Below, in pieces: positions 1 to 7,842 of a stretch of 64,000 bases of DNA (its first letter is position 1; every line of letters starts with the position of its first letter). The notes below the pieces were generated by a model. That model was not told the DNA's origin, searched no databases, and saw only the letters and a list, made by a program, of their open reading frames with translations. The DNA is from Rhodococcus koreensis (GTDB taxonomy: Bacteria; Actinomycetota; Actinomycetes; Mycobacteriales; Mycobacteriaceae). Location of the stretch: positions 8,947,501 to 9,011,500 of the forward strand of contig NZ_FNSV01000005.1 of NCBI RefSeq assembly GCF_900105905.1. Direction: 5' to 3'. The position numbers were made by a program, and so were the translations under genes.

Positions 1-225
1 GTCGAGGTCGATGCGGATGTTGCCGAGCAGGTGCTGGGTGGCGCCGCAGACGTCGAGGTGGGAGCGGACACGCGCGACCACGTCAGCGGGCCCGGTCCGA
101 CCGTAGGCCACGGTGTCCTCGGTGAGGGTCGTGGCGAACCCCGGCCAGTCCTTCGTGTCGAGCAGGGTTGCCACGGTGTGCAGGCGGTCGGTGATCTGGA
201 CGCGTTCGGGTAGAGACTCGCTCAT
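1..225 (-). CDS. SnoaL-like (NTF2-fold) protein, 3' part cut off by the window
   Basis: The gene reads off the left edge of the window, so only the first 75 residues are visible. The start is the ATG at 225, giving MSESLPERVQITDRLHTV. The pattern is an N-terminal helix followed by a DTKDWPGFATTLTEDTVAY stretch. This matches the first helices and strand of SnoaL-like proteins, a fold used by polyketide cyclases, small hydrolases and many uncharacterised actinobacterial proteins. Nothing in the visible part fixes a substrate. It is divergent from the methyltransferase that starts at 355. The family call rests on pattern only. Confidence 0.6.
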   Translation of the reverse strand, partial: MSESLPERVQITDRLHTVATLLDTKDWPGFATTLTEDTVAYGRTGPADVVARVRSHLDVCGATQHLLGNIRIDLD

Positions 226-354
226 GGCTCGATTCTCCCCGGAGACCTTGCCGGGTGGGCCCCGGCGTCCCGTTGACCGAGACCTTTCGCGCGAACCGGG
301 TTCGCTACGGTGGCACTGGCCCGCCGAACGGGCCGGATCGAGGAGGAATCGACA

Positions 355-984
355 ATGAGCGAGCGCACCCCCAGTGGACGCACTCCCAGCAGGTGGGAGG
401 AGATCACCGCGGCCGACCCGGGTCATTCGACGTGGTATGTCGAACGGTTCCGGGCGATGGAGGCGAAGGGCCAGGACATCGTGGGCGAGGCCCGGCTGGT
501 CGATGCGATGCTGGGCCGTGGCGGCCGGGTTCTCGATGCGGGGTGCGGACTGGGCCGGCTCGGTGGTTATCTGCACGATGCAGGTCATGTCGTGGTCGGG
601 GTCGATGTCGATCCGGTGCTGATCGGCGTCGCGGAGGAGGATCACCCCGGCCCGACGTGGCTGGTCGGCGACCTCGCGGAGTTGGATCTGCCCTCCCGCG
701 GCGTCGCGGCCGATTTCGACGTGATCGCGTGTGCGGGCAACGTGATGACCTTCCTGGCGCCGTCGACACGGGAGTCGGTGCTGGCGGGATTCGCCGCTCA
801 TCTCGCCCCGACCGGCCGGGTGATCGTCGGGTTCGGCGCCGACCGGGGCTACGAGTTCCCGCAATTCCTCGCGGACGCCGCAGCCAACGGTCTGAGGGTG
901 GATCTGCTGCTCTCGACGTGGGATCTGCGTCCGTTCACCGACGACTCCGATTTTCTGGTGGCGGTGCTGTCGCGCGCGGACTGA
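355..984 (+). CDS. Class I SAM-dependent methyltransferase
   Basis: The protein has 209 residues. The glycine-rich SAM-binding motif VLDAGCGLG lies at residues 59-67, followed by a VVGVDVDP strand whose acidic residue would bind the ribose of SAM. This is the standard Rossmann-like methyltransferase core. The substrate is unknown. The start ATG at 355 is chosen because AGGAGG lies at 341-346 at good spacing; an in-frame ATG at 310 lacks such a site. Its last 50 nt overlap the convergent MerR gene, so the two transcripts are antisense at their 3' ends. Similar genes are common singletons in Rhodococcus. Confidence 0.75.
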   Translation: MSERTPSGRTPSRWEEITAADPGHSTWYVERFRAMEAKGQDIVGEARLVDAMLGRGGRVLDAGCGLGRLGGYLHDAGHVVVGVDVDPVLIGVAEEDHPGPTWLVGDLAELDLPSRGVAADFDVIACAGNVMTFLAPSTRESVLAGFAAHLAPTGRVIVGFGADRGYEFPQFLADAAANGLRVDLLLSTWDLRPFTDDSDFLVAVLSRAD

Positions 985-1684
985 CACTGTGGGGCGGCAG
1001 AAGCCCGGCGAGCGCGGCGGTGGCGTCGACCAAGGCTCTGGAGCGGGTCGTGAGGGTCTCGTCACGGACGGCGAGTGCGGCGCCGACGTCGCCCGATCCG
1101 GGTGGGTTCCGTAGTTGTGCCATCACAGCGCAGAGGGGTGCGATGCGGTAACCGGCTTTGCGCAACTGATGCACGATGCGGGCATCGCGGACCTGGGACG
1201 GGGAGTATCGGCGCGCTCCCGTGGGTGCGTTCCGATCGGGGATGACGAGTCCCTCTGCGTCCCAGTGTCGCAACGTGGACGAGCGGACGCCGAGCGCGGC
1301 GGCGAGTTCGGCCACACTCATCCAGTCGGATGCCCGGACGTCCTCGATCGGCTCGGTGGAGATCACCGCGGCGGCCTTCTTCGCCAGCGCGAGTTCGGCG
1401 CGTTCGACGTGGAGTCGGGCGTGTGCGGCGTCGAGGAGAGCAACCGTCGTCGAGGCCGGGCACGTGTGCACGCTGCGCACGATCCTTTTGGCGTCGACCG
1501 GACCGGCGGCGACGGCGAGTTCTCGATAGGCCAGCGCGGACTGCAGATGCACCTCGGTGTAGATCCGGTATCCGGTGGCGGTGCGGGTGGCGGGAGGCAG
1601 CACACCGTCGCGTTCGAGGTTGCGGATCTGCTGGACGGAGCACCCCGCAAGGCGGGCCACGTCCACGGTTCGGAAATTCTGCAT
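935..1684 (-). CDS. MerR-family transcriptional regulator with two helix-turn-helix domains
   Basis: The protein has 249 residues and two MerR-type winged HTH segments. The first is at about residues 5-70 (VDVARLAGCSVQQIRNLERDGVLPP) and the second at about 122-185 (MSVAELAAALGVRSSTLRHWDAEGL). The repeated HTH resembles the TioE-like double-MerR group. A typical MerR protein has one HTH, a dimer helix and an effector domain. No cysteine cluster for metal sensing is visible, so the signal is unknown. A 10-bp inverted repeat lies directly before the start (separate entry), which suggests autoregulation. Its 3' end overlaps the methyltransferase. Confidence 0.8.
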   Translation of the reverse strand: MQNFRTVDVARLAGCSVQQIRNLERDGVLPPATRTATGYRIYTEVHLQSALAYRELAVAAGPVDAKRIVRSVHTCPASTTVALLDAAHARLHVERAELALAKKAAAVISTEPIEDVRASDWMSVAELAAALGVRSSTLRHWDAEGLVIPDRNAPTGARRYSPSQVRDARIVHQLRKAGYRIAPLCAVMAQLRNPPGSGDVGAALAVRDETLTTRSRALVDATAALAGLLPPHSVSPRATAPPPENRSRR

Positions 1685-1735
1685 GTGGAGACTCGACCCC
1701 CTGTTTCTCCAGTAGATGCACTACAGAGTCTCCAC
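1685..1735. promoter_or_regulatory. Inverted repeats before the MerR gene (candidate operator)
   Basis: GTGGAGACTC at 1685-1694 is repeated exactly as its reverse complement GAGTCTCCAC at 1726-1735. A second small palindrome, GTAG-ATGCA-CTAC, lies at 1712-1724 between the arms. The outer left arm ends one base before the MerR start codon. The position fits autoregulation, or control of the divergent gene at 1762. No binding data can be derived from sequence. Confidence 0.45.
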
Positions 1736-1761
1736 AAGGACCTCAATGAAACGCTGGAACC

Positions 1762-2244
1762 ATGACGATAGACGACATCATCGACTTCGTGGAAGGACTC
1801 GACGACGTCCTCACCCTCAGGCCGGTCCCGGGGGACGGCTCGCCGGAGATCAGCTGGGGCGACACCTTCTTCTACTACTCACCGGATGGGGTCGTACCGA
1901 CGACGACCCAGCCGTTCGCCACGATCGTCACGAAGAACTATCCGAGTGACGAAGATTCGCGGCTCGACCGTGCGGGGGCATTCCGAGTAAATATCCACGC
2001 CGGGAGGGAGGCGTTCATCGTGGCGCTCGGTCACGCACCTCGAGAACAAGGGTCCGCCGACGTCGACGCCGGCGCGCCCGACACGGTCATCGCCCATCCC
2101 GTCTACGGCTCCGGAGCCTGGCTTGCCGTCGTGAATCCCGGCACACGCACCAGTCAACTCACCCGCGAGTTACTGCGCACGGCATACGCCGTCGCCCGAT
2201 CGCGGTACGAGCGAAAACCGGATGCCGTGCGTCGTCACATCTGA
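1762..2244 (+). CDS. DUF6194-type protein of unknown function
   Basis: The protein has 160 residues and starts MTIDDIIDFVEGLDDV. The body (WGDTFFYYSPDG, TTTQPFATIVTKNYP, SRLDRAGAFRVNI) matches my memory of the DUF6194 family, a stand-alone soluble domain of unknown role in actinobacteria. No signal peptide or membrane segment is visible. The gene is divergent from the MerR gene and starts about 77 nt from it, so the inverted repeats between them could control both. Its last 10 nt overlap the convergent small secreted-protein gene. I do not assign a function. Confidence 0.65.
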   Translation: MTIDDIIDFVEGLDDVLTLRPVPGDGSPEISWGDTFFYYSPDGVVPTTTQPFATIVTKNYPSDEDSRLDRAGAFRVNIHAGREAFIVALGHAPREQGSADVDAGAPDTVIAHPVYGSGAWLAVVNPGTRTSQLTRELLRTAYAVARSRYERKPDAVRRHI

Positions 2245-2573
2245 TGAATCTGGCTGCTGTTCCAGCCGACGAGGAGTTCGTCGAGCGTCATGCCCTGGTC
2301 CCTGCGCTCTTGCCGTTGATCGCGTTGCCGATCATGGCGGGGGCCGTCACCGTTGTCGCCGCGGTCGCCGGGAATGGTCGGCGCGGAGACCGTCGTTGCG
2401 GGGAGTTCGGTCGCCGCCGCGACGGCGGTGGCCGCCCCGACAGGGATGACCGCGAGTGCGGCGGTGGCAACGACCGTGACGAGCCGGTTCCGCAGCGGGA
2501 CTCGACGGGGAGTATTCACTGCGCCCGAACGATTCGACGCGTGCGAAGCCTCGTGGGGAAGTGAGATGTGCAT
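2235..2573 (-). CDS. Putative small secreted protein
   Basis: The ORF encodes about 112 residues from ATG 2573. A GTG at 2519 would give a more compact signal peptide: VNTPRRVPLRNRLVTVVA, then an alanine/valine-rich core ending in ATAVAAA. The mature part is short and charged (GDRGDNGDG, RHDRQRDQRQERRD) and ends in a LDELLVGWN stretch. The Sec-type signal is the main support. I recognise no domain. The opposite strand is also open here, which weakens the call, and the start is uncertain. Confidence 0.4.
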   Translation of the reverse strand: MHISLPHEASHASNRSGAVNTPRRVPLRNRLVTVVATAALAVIPVGAATAVAAATELPATTVSAPTIPGDRGDNGDGPRHDRQRDQRQERRDQGMTLDELLVGWNSSQIHQM

Positions 2574-2829
2574 TTTCAAGTGTCCTGTCCGAATGCGTGG
2601 ACCCGACGTCCACAGCTACACGAATGGTGTCCGCGAGGGCCCGAAACGTTACACCCGGTGGTCCACGAATTCTGCCAACGTGGCCCTCCCGCAAAGCCGG
2701 GCTGAACTCCACACAAGAATGCTTGTGCCATGGAGAACTTCTCCATGGATTGCTCCCTCGCGCTGTACTACGGTCGCAGTGACGCAGGCGGACACCGTGC
2801 CGCCTGGCAGGAGGGCGACGGGAGAAAAG

Positions 2830-3639
2830 GTGCCATCCATCGAATCCGGCGGAGCTCGAATCGACTACACCGTGCACGGTGACGGCGGCCGGTCCTCGTC
2901 GAACGTGATCTTGCTGGCAGGGTTCAAAGCGCCCGCCACCTCGTGGCGCTATCAGATCCCGTCGCTGACGCGGGCCGGCCACCGCGTCGTCGCCGTGGAT
3001 CTGCCGGGCCACGGGACTGCTCCGGCCATGCCGCACGGAACGACGATGCAGACACGGGCCGACCACGTGCACGCGCTCCTCGACGAACTCGACCTCCGGG
3101 ATGCGGCGATGATCGGGGGCTCGATGGGCGGGAACACGATCTGGTCGTATGTCGACATGTACGGCACGGGGCGGCTTCGCGCCGCGGTCGTGGTCGACCA
3201 GACACCGAGAATGCTCAACACACCGGACTGGGAATACGGGTTCTACGGTTACGGCCGGGACGAGGTGGACACGTTCTTTGCGGACGGTATTCCCTCGACC
3301 GGCCACGGCACTCCGATCTGGAAGCGCGGGATGCGGCTGGTCCGTTTCATCGCTGCGATGGGCCGCGTCGACTGGAAACTGTCGCAACCGGAACTCGCCT
3401 TGTTGAACGACCACGCGAAACGCGATTGGCGTCCGGCAATCCGCTCGAGTGATCTTCCGGTGCTTTTCGTCGCCGGTTCCGAGAGCGAATTCTGGCCGTC
3501 GGCACACGCGGAGGCGGCCGCGGCACTGTCGCCGAAGGGGGCGTCGATCGTTGTCCCGCGTGCGGGACACGCAACGAACATGGAGCGACCGGATCCGGTA
3601 AACACGGCTGTCGCCGAATTCCTCTCCTCGGCATGCTGA
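2830..3639 (+). CDS. Alpha/beta hydrolase
   Basis: The protein has 269 residues from the GTG at 2830, preceded by GGAGAAAA. The frame stays open upstream to 2353, but that part has no homology pattern. It has an early oxyanion segment (ILLAGFKAPATSW), the nucleophile elbow G-G-S-M-G-G with Ser98, and a C-terminal A-G-H-A-T with His247. Together with an acid in the GSESEFWP region these complete a Ser-His-Asp/Glu triad. A lid-like segment (about residues 120-190) carries many aromatic residues. The substrate is unknown: an esterase, lactonase or haloperoxidase-like enzyme are all possible. It stands alone with no operon partner. Confidence 0.8.
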   Translation: MPSIESGGARIDYTVHGDGGRSSSNVILLAGFKAPATSWRYQIPSLTRAGHRVVAVDLPGHGTAPAMPHGTTMQTRADHVHALLDELDLRDAAMIGGSMGGNTIWSYVDMYGTGRLRAAVVVDQTPRMLNTPDWEYGFYGYGRDEVDTFFADGIPSTGHGTPIWKRGMRLVRFIAAMGRVDWKLSQPELALLNDHAKRDWRPAIRSSDLPVLFVAGSESEFWPSAHAEAAAALSPKGASIVVPRAGHATNMERPDPVNTAVAEFLSSAC

Positions 3640-4175
3640 GCCGAGGTCCTCGAGTTCCGGAGTACGTCGGCTCACCGACGTCGCAATACAGGACCCGGCA
3701 ATCACAGTCGACACGGTGGGCCCCAAATTCCGCATCACCGCCGATCAGGACATCGTCATCGACCGGCGAGCCACCGGATGCCGTCACGCCGTCTGGTGCA
3801 GCTCCGTTGCAGGCCTAGAAGACTCGCGCATCGCTCACGTGCTCGTTTCCGAGTTCCTCGCTTGCGGATGCGTAGTGTGGACGCAGGGCGCTCGCACCAC
3901 GGGCAACGATCTGACGCTGCTGCACGAGCGGGCGCTGCTCGATATGGCGGCCGGTCACGTCTTCCTCCGGCAACACGGATTCGACGCCGTCGTCGCGGGC
4001 GGTCGCGCCGGAGGCGGTACCTCCGGCGGCAAGACTCGGTGGACCCGAGCGGGGCACTCGATCGAACTGCACCATGGGGCACGTGCGTACGTACTGCGGC
4101 AGTTGGTTTTCGTGGAGGAGTGCCTCGCCCCGTGAGCTTGGTGCACCGCTGCGGTGCAGCGGCAGTAGTTGCCCG
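3640..4175. other. 536-bp stretch with no gene I can support
   Basis: Both strands are open for 100-200 codons in several frames, as expected at this GC content. None of these translations shows a recognisable motif, a signal peptide or a ribosome site at a sensible start. The plus-strand frame at 3716-4135 and the minus-strand frames that enter from the neighbouring oxidoreductase gene are the longest. The stretch may hold a decayed gene. Confidence 0.4.
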
Positions 4176-5210
4176 TCAGTCGACGGGCGGCACGGCGACC
4201 GTGCGGCCGGTCTCGGCGGCCTCACGTGCCGCCGCCAGCACCGCGATGGTGCCGAGTGCGGTGCGCGCCGGAACCGGCTGCGGGCCGGCGCCGGCCACTG
4301 CGGCCGCGAACTCGGTGTAATAGTCCTGATACGCACCCCGCTGAGACGGGATCGTTTCCGGTCCTCGCGCCGTGTGAAGGACACCCCACCGTTCCGGTCG
4401 TTCGAGACCCCACCCGGTCGGATCGTCGACGGGCCGACTCCCCGCGAACAGCGCCTGCGCCTGAACGTCCGTGCCGTCCGCCACATAGCTGCCGGCACTG
4501 CCGAACGCGCGCAGCCGCCGTCCCTCGAGATGGTTGACCTTGGTCGACGAGACGGTCGAATAGACGCCGCTGCGGTGGGTGATGTTGACGACGAAGCCGG
4601 CGTCGGTGCGTCCCTCCGGCCGGTCGACGTAATCGAGATGTGCGTCCACCCGCTCGGCCGGACCGAGCAACCACAGCATCTGGTCGACGACGTGTGCGCC
4701 GATGTCCCGCAACAGCCCACCGGTCGGGCCCGCTTCGAGGGTGTCGGCACCGTCCAGGTCGAAATGCGACTCGACACGCCAGATGTCGCCGAGCCGCGGC
4801 AACACCGACTTCAGCGTGCGGATATCGGCGTCGTAGCGACGGTTGTGAAAAACGCTGAGCAGCACCCCGGCTTCGTCGCCGGCGGCGATCAACTCGGAGG
4901 CCGTCGCGACATCCGGTGCGAACGGCTTGTCCGCGACCACGTGCACACCCCGCCCGACCGCCTCGAGCACGAGTTCGCGTCGCGTCTGCGGTGGGGTGGT
5001 GATGGTGACGGCATCGACGCCGGAATCGATGAGCTCGCCCAGGCTCGGGAACACCGGCACTCCGGGGAAGTCGGCGGTAGCCTGGGCGACGCGGTCGGGG
5101 GAGCGGGTCACGATGCCGCCCAGTGTGATTCCCTCCGCCGCCTCGATGAACGGCGCGTGGAAATACCGGCCACCCAGGCCGTACCCGGCAATTCCAATCT
5201 TTACGGTCAT
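4176..5210 (-). CDS. Gfo/Idh/MocA-family NAD(P)-dependent oxidoreductase
   Basis: The protein has 344 residues. The N-terminus KIGIAGYGLGGRYFHAPF carries the Rossmann GxGxxG-type dinucleotide loop. The family signature follows: a DAVTITTPPQ strand, then VVADKPFAPD, where the Lys of the E/D-K-P motif is the usual catalytic or binding lysine. The C-terminal half (about residues 125-330) is the alpha/beta dimerisation and substrate domain, including GGLLRDIGAHVVDQ with the conserved D-x-G-x-H. Family members oxidise or reduce sugars, inositols and related polyols. The substrate cannot be read here. Length is normal for the family. It is monocistronic as far as can be seen. Confidence 0.88.
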   Translation of the reverse strand: MTVKIGIAGYGLGGRYFHAPFIEAAEGITLGGIVTRSPDRVAQATADFPGVPVFPSLGELIDSGVDAVTITTPPQTRRELVLEAVGRGVHVVADKPFAPDVATASELIAAGDEAGVLLSVFHNRRYDADIRTLKSVLPRLGDIWRVESHFDLDGADTLEAGPTGGLLRDIGAHVVDQMLWLLGPAERVDAHLDYVDRPEGRTDAGFVVNITHRSGVYSTVSSTKVNHLEGRRLRAFGSAGSYVADGTDVQAQALFAGSRPVDDPTGWGLERPERWGVLHTARGPETIPSQRGAYQDYYTEFAAAVAGAGPQPVPARTALGTIAVLAAAREAAETGRTVAVPPVD

Positions 5211-5338
5211 GCCATGAGTCTATGTTAAGACATTCGAACAATCCACCGGTGTGCGCGGACGCAAGGGTCCGCAGTGGTGGCGCCGTTTTCGAATGAGCCA
5301 TCGGGGTACACGGTCGAGGGACGAGGAGGTTTGAGGAA

Positions 5339-5926
5339 ATGCCTGTTTGGGGATGGATCTTGATCGCGGTGCTCGTCGTGATCGCGGTGCTGGCGATCAT
5401 CGCGTCCCGCTCGATCAGCAGTCGCAAGAGGACGGAACGGCTGAAAGGGCGGTTCGGCCCCGAATACGAGCGGACGGTCGGTGAGGCGGGCGACCAAGGC
5501 GCCGCCGAGAAGGAGCTCGCCGCCCGCGAACGAAAGCGGGAGAAGCTCGACATCGTCCCGCTGCCACCCGAGGCGCGCGCGAAGTACACCGATTCCTGGC
5601 GGACGGTTCAGATCGAGTTCGTCGACAACCCGTCGAGCGCGGTCGCCGCTGCGGACCGGCTCGTAATACACGTCATGCGCGAACGTGGTTACCCGATCGA
5701 CGACTTCGATCAGCGCGCGGCCGACATTTCGGTAGACCACCCGAAGGTCGTCGAGAACTACCGCACGGCGCACGGTATCTATCTCGCGCAAGAGCAGGGC
5801 GACATCGGTACAGAGCAACAGCGGGAGGCGTTCGTGCACTACCGCGAACTTTTCGAGAAGTTGCTCGAGACGGATGAGAGCAAAGACGAGCCGAACAAGG
5901 ACGAGTCGAAGGAGACGCGCGCATGA
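5339..5926 (+). CDS. Single-pass membrane protein, paralogue of the next gene
   Basis: The protein has 195 residues. One N-terminal transmembrane helix (residues 2-22, VWGWILIAVLVVIAVLAIIA) is followed by a charged cytoplasmic region rich in Lys, Arg and Glu. Its C-terminal half contains the pattern W..VQ.EFVDNP..AV.AAD.LV, then REAFVHYRELFEKLLE, which recurs in the following gene. The tail is a lysine/glutamate low-complexity stretch. The ATG at 5339 has GAGGAGG and TTGAGGA upstream. It overlaps the next start by 4 nt, so the two are translationally coupled. The function is unknown. Similar membrane/soluble pairs occur in actinobacteria. Confidence 0.75.
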   Translation: MPVWGWILIAVLVVIAVLAIIASRSISSRKRTERLKGRFGPEYERTVGEAGDQGAAEKELAARERKREKLDIVPLPPEARAKYTDSWRTVQIEFVDNPSSAVAAADRLVIHVMRERGYPIDDFDQRAADISVDHPKVVENYRTAHGIYLAQEQGDIGTEQQREAFVHYRELFEKLLETDESKDEPNKDESKETRA

Positions 5927-6444
5927 CAACCCCAGACCGGCAACCCGAGGGCACCAGCCCGACCGGGAGCGGCGAAACGTCCACCGAGAACCCCGCCTCG
6001 GCGGTCGAGGGAACCGGATCACCCACCGGAACAACCGAATCTGCCCCCGAGGTTGCCGCCGCGCCGGCCGAGGGTGTCCAGCAGCCGACGGAGGTCCCGG
6101 ACTCGGCGGGCGAGGCCCGACCCGCGTCGGCCGAGGAGGCTCGACCGTCCGCACAGGACGCCGACACGCCGGTCGGGCAGACACTGTTCGCCGAGGATGA
6201 ACTTTCGGTTCTTCGCTTGCGCTGGGACGAGGTTCAGGCGGGCTTCGTCGACGATCCCCGAGAGTGTGTGCAGAAGGCGGACGGTCTCGTGTCGGACGTC
6301 GTCGACCGGATCACGACCGGGTTCTCGGAGGCGCGTTCGCGGCTCGAGGAGCAGTGGGCCCGAGGTGAAGAGGGCTCGACGGAGGACCTTCGTCTTGCGC
6401 TGAAGCGCTATCGCGAGTTCTTCCAGCGATTGCTCGAGCTCTGA
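5923..6444 (+). CDS. Soluble hypothetical protein sharing a domain with the upstream membrane protein
   Basis: The protein has 173 residues and no signal peptide. The first 85 residues are a low-complexity Thr/Pro/Glu/Ala-rich region, probably disordered. Residues about 90-173 repeat the domain of the preceding gene: LRWDEVQAGFVDDPRECVQKADGLV and the ending LKRYREFFQRLLEL. The start ATG lies inside the stop region of the preceding gene (ATGA overlap), so the pair is an operon. The shared helical domain suggests that the two could pair or compete for one partner; this is inference. Confidence 0.7.
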   Translation: MTTPDRQPEGTSPTGSGETSTENPASAVEGTGSPTGTTESAPEVAAAPAEGVQQPTEVPDSAGEARPASAEEARPSAQDADTPVGQTLFAEDELSVLRLRWDEVQAGFVDDPRECVQKADGLVSDVVDRITTGFSEARSRLEEQWARGEEGSTEDLRLALKRYREFFQRLLEL

Positions 6445-6487
6445 GCGAGGAGTTCGAGGGCAAGTAAGTGGGGAGGGCCTGATTCCA

Positions 6488-7480
6488 TTACTGCACAGAC
6501 GAGGGAGACGTGCGTGACAGGTTCGCCGAATGATATCGGTGTAGCGGCGCGGCCGGCAGTGAGGTGGACAGCTCGACGAGGAGCTCCATGGCCTCTCGAC
6601 CGAAACTGCGAGGAGCAAGATCCACTGCGAATATCTGCGAACTTCCCAACTCGCTGACCGGGTCACCTGCAAGGGATGCCACCCGAAAACCGTTCTCGCT
6701 GTCGGCGTCGGGCGCCTTCCCCAGCGCGTGCAGCATCGGCACGGCGCGAGCTGCCAATCCTTGAGGTCCGAAAACAATTGCGTCGACTTCACATTCGCCG
6801 ACCAACCTCTCGAGAACGGCGAACAACTCGGCCTCGCTCGGGTCGGCTGGCAGACTGAACACAAGCGGCTCGAAGCGCTCTCGCAGGCACCACTGTTCAA
6901 AGCTGCGCGCCGAGTCCGCCGCCCACCTGGGGCCGTGGAACGACTCCAAGCCGATATATCCTGGACGCCGCGTTCCCGTTGACTCGAGTTGCCCAAGAAC
7001 GAAATCGACGACCGCGGCATGGTCGATCTCGATCGTTCCCTGCGGCTCCGTGGGCAGTGGGCCGCTTCGCCCGGCAAAGACTATCGGGATCGATGCGCTG
7101 AGCATTCTCTCGACCACCGGATCCTCGTCCAGGGCATCGATGACGACCGCGCCGTCGACCTGAAAATGTTCGGACGTTCGCGTGTGCAGTGTGAGATCTC
7201 GCCCCACCGCCGCCGCCGCGTCCGCCGCCCCGAAAGCGAAATGCATGTAGAAGGACAATCCTCGAACCTCGGACGGGATATACAACCCGAAAGCCCCGGT
7301 GCTTCGCCGACGCAAAGACCGGGCTGCCCGATTCGACACGTACCCCATCGATTGCGCGGCCGTCATCACCCGCTGGCGAGTCGCCTCCGACACCCGCCCG
7401 GATCCGACCAATGCATCGGACACCGTCGTCTTCGACAGGCCGAGTTCGCGAGCCAGATCGACGATCGTCACTGTGGGCAT
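6488..7480 (-). CDS. LacI-family transcriptional regulator
   Basis: The protein has 330 residues. The N-terminal LacI HTH is clear (VTIVDLARELGLSKTTVSDALVGSGRVSEATRQRV, then a hinge helix with NRAARSLRRR). A periplasmic-binding-protein-like effector domain follows from about residue 60, with AVVIDALDEDP, IPIVFAGRSG, YIGLESFHGPRW and AIVFGPQGLA. It is divergent from the small membrane protein, symporter and amidase operon, and an 18-bp perfect palindrome lies between them. The likely role is substrate-responsive repression of that operon. The effector is unknown; a putrescine-type or carbamoyl compound would fit the amidase. Confidence 0.88.
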   Translation of the reverse strand: MPTVTIVDLARELGLSKTTVSDALVGSGRVSEATRQRVMTAAQSMGYVSNRAARSLRRRSTGAFGLYIPSEVRGLSFYMHFAFGAADAAAAVGRDLTLHTRTSEHFQVDGAVVIDALDEDPVVERMLSASIPIVFAGRSGPLPTEPQGTIEIDHAAVVDFVLGQLESTGTRRPGYIGLESFHGPRWAADSARSFEQWCLRERFEPLVFSLPADPSEAELFAVLERLVGECEVDAIVFGPQGLAARAVPMLHALGKAPDADSENGFRVASLAGDPVSELGSSQIFAVDLAPRSFGREAMELLVELSTSLPAAPLHRYHSANLSRTSPSSVQ

Positions 7481-7565
7481 GCCCCGATCCTACCGACCCA
7501 GCGATTCGGGAAACCTCGGTAACACCTCTTGACATGTGACATGGGTTACGAGCACGATTAATGCG

Positions 7566-7583
7566 TGCCGGAACGTTCCGGCA
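7566..7583. promoter_or_regulatory. Candidate LacI-type operator
   Basis: TGCCGGAACGTTCCGGCA is a perfect 18-bp palindrome with a central CG, the usual form of LacI-family operators. It lies between the divergent LacI gene and the transport operon, 35 nt before the first operon start at 7618 and downstream of a TTGACA at 7530-7535. A repressor bound there would block transcription of the operon. Confidence 0.65.
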
Positions 7584-7617
7584 TCCGCCTTCGGCGGCTC
7601 TACCTCGGAGTTTGCAC

Positions 7618-7842
7618 ATGACACATTCGACCCGCTCGCCCGCGAGTAGGTGGCGTTCCCCTGTCATCGCGGGGCTGCTGATGCTCGATTTGGCCGTCGG
7701 CTTGGCGCCGCCGCTGCATTGGCTTGCCGGCAACGGCACCGCCTTGCTGTCGATGGGGTACTTCCTCGCAGCCGGTGTGTCCATCACCCTGAGCCTGCTC
7801 GTAATGTTCGCCCTCGACTCGGACCCCGGTGATCGTCGATGA
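7618..7842 (+). CDS. Small two-helix membrane protein, partner of the symporter
   Basis: The protein has 74 residues from the ATG at 7618. Two hydrophobic helices are visible, about residues 15-35 (PVIAGLLMLDLAVGLAPPLHW) and 42-66 (LSMGYFLAAGVSITLSLLVMF). Small two-helix proteins of the DUF3311/DUF997 kind are often encoded directly before SSS-family symporters and act as an accessory subunit. Here the ORF overlaps the symporter start by 4 nt, so the two are translationally coupled. A longer reading from 7561 would run through the operator and is not favoured. Confidence 0.7.
   Translation: MTHSTRSPASRWRSPVIAGLLMLDLAVGLAPPLHWLAGNGTALLSMGYFLAAGVSITLSLLVMFALDSDPGDRR

Noticed and set aside
2353..2829. 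N-terminal extension of the alpha/beta hydrolase
   Set aside because: The text has no family match and includes a shadow of the minus-strand signal-peptide ORF. The GTG at 2830 has a ribosome site and fits the fold.
3716..4135. 139-residue plus-strand ORF as a gene
   Set aside because: No ribosome site, motif or homology pattern; several frames are equally open here.
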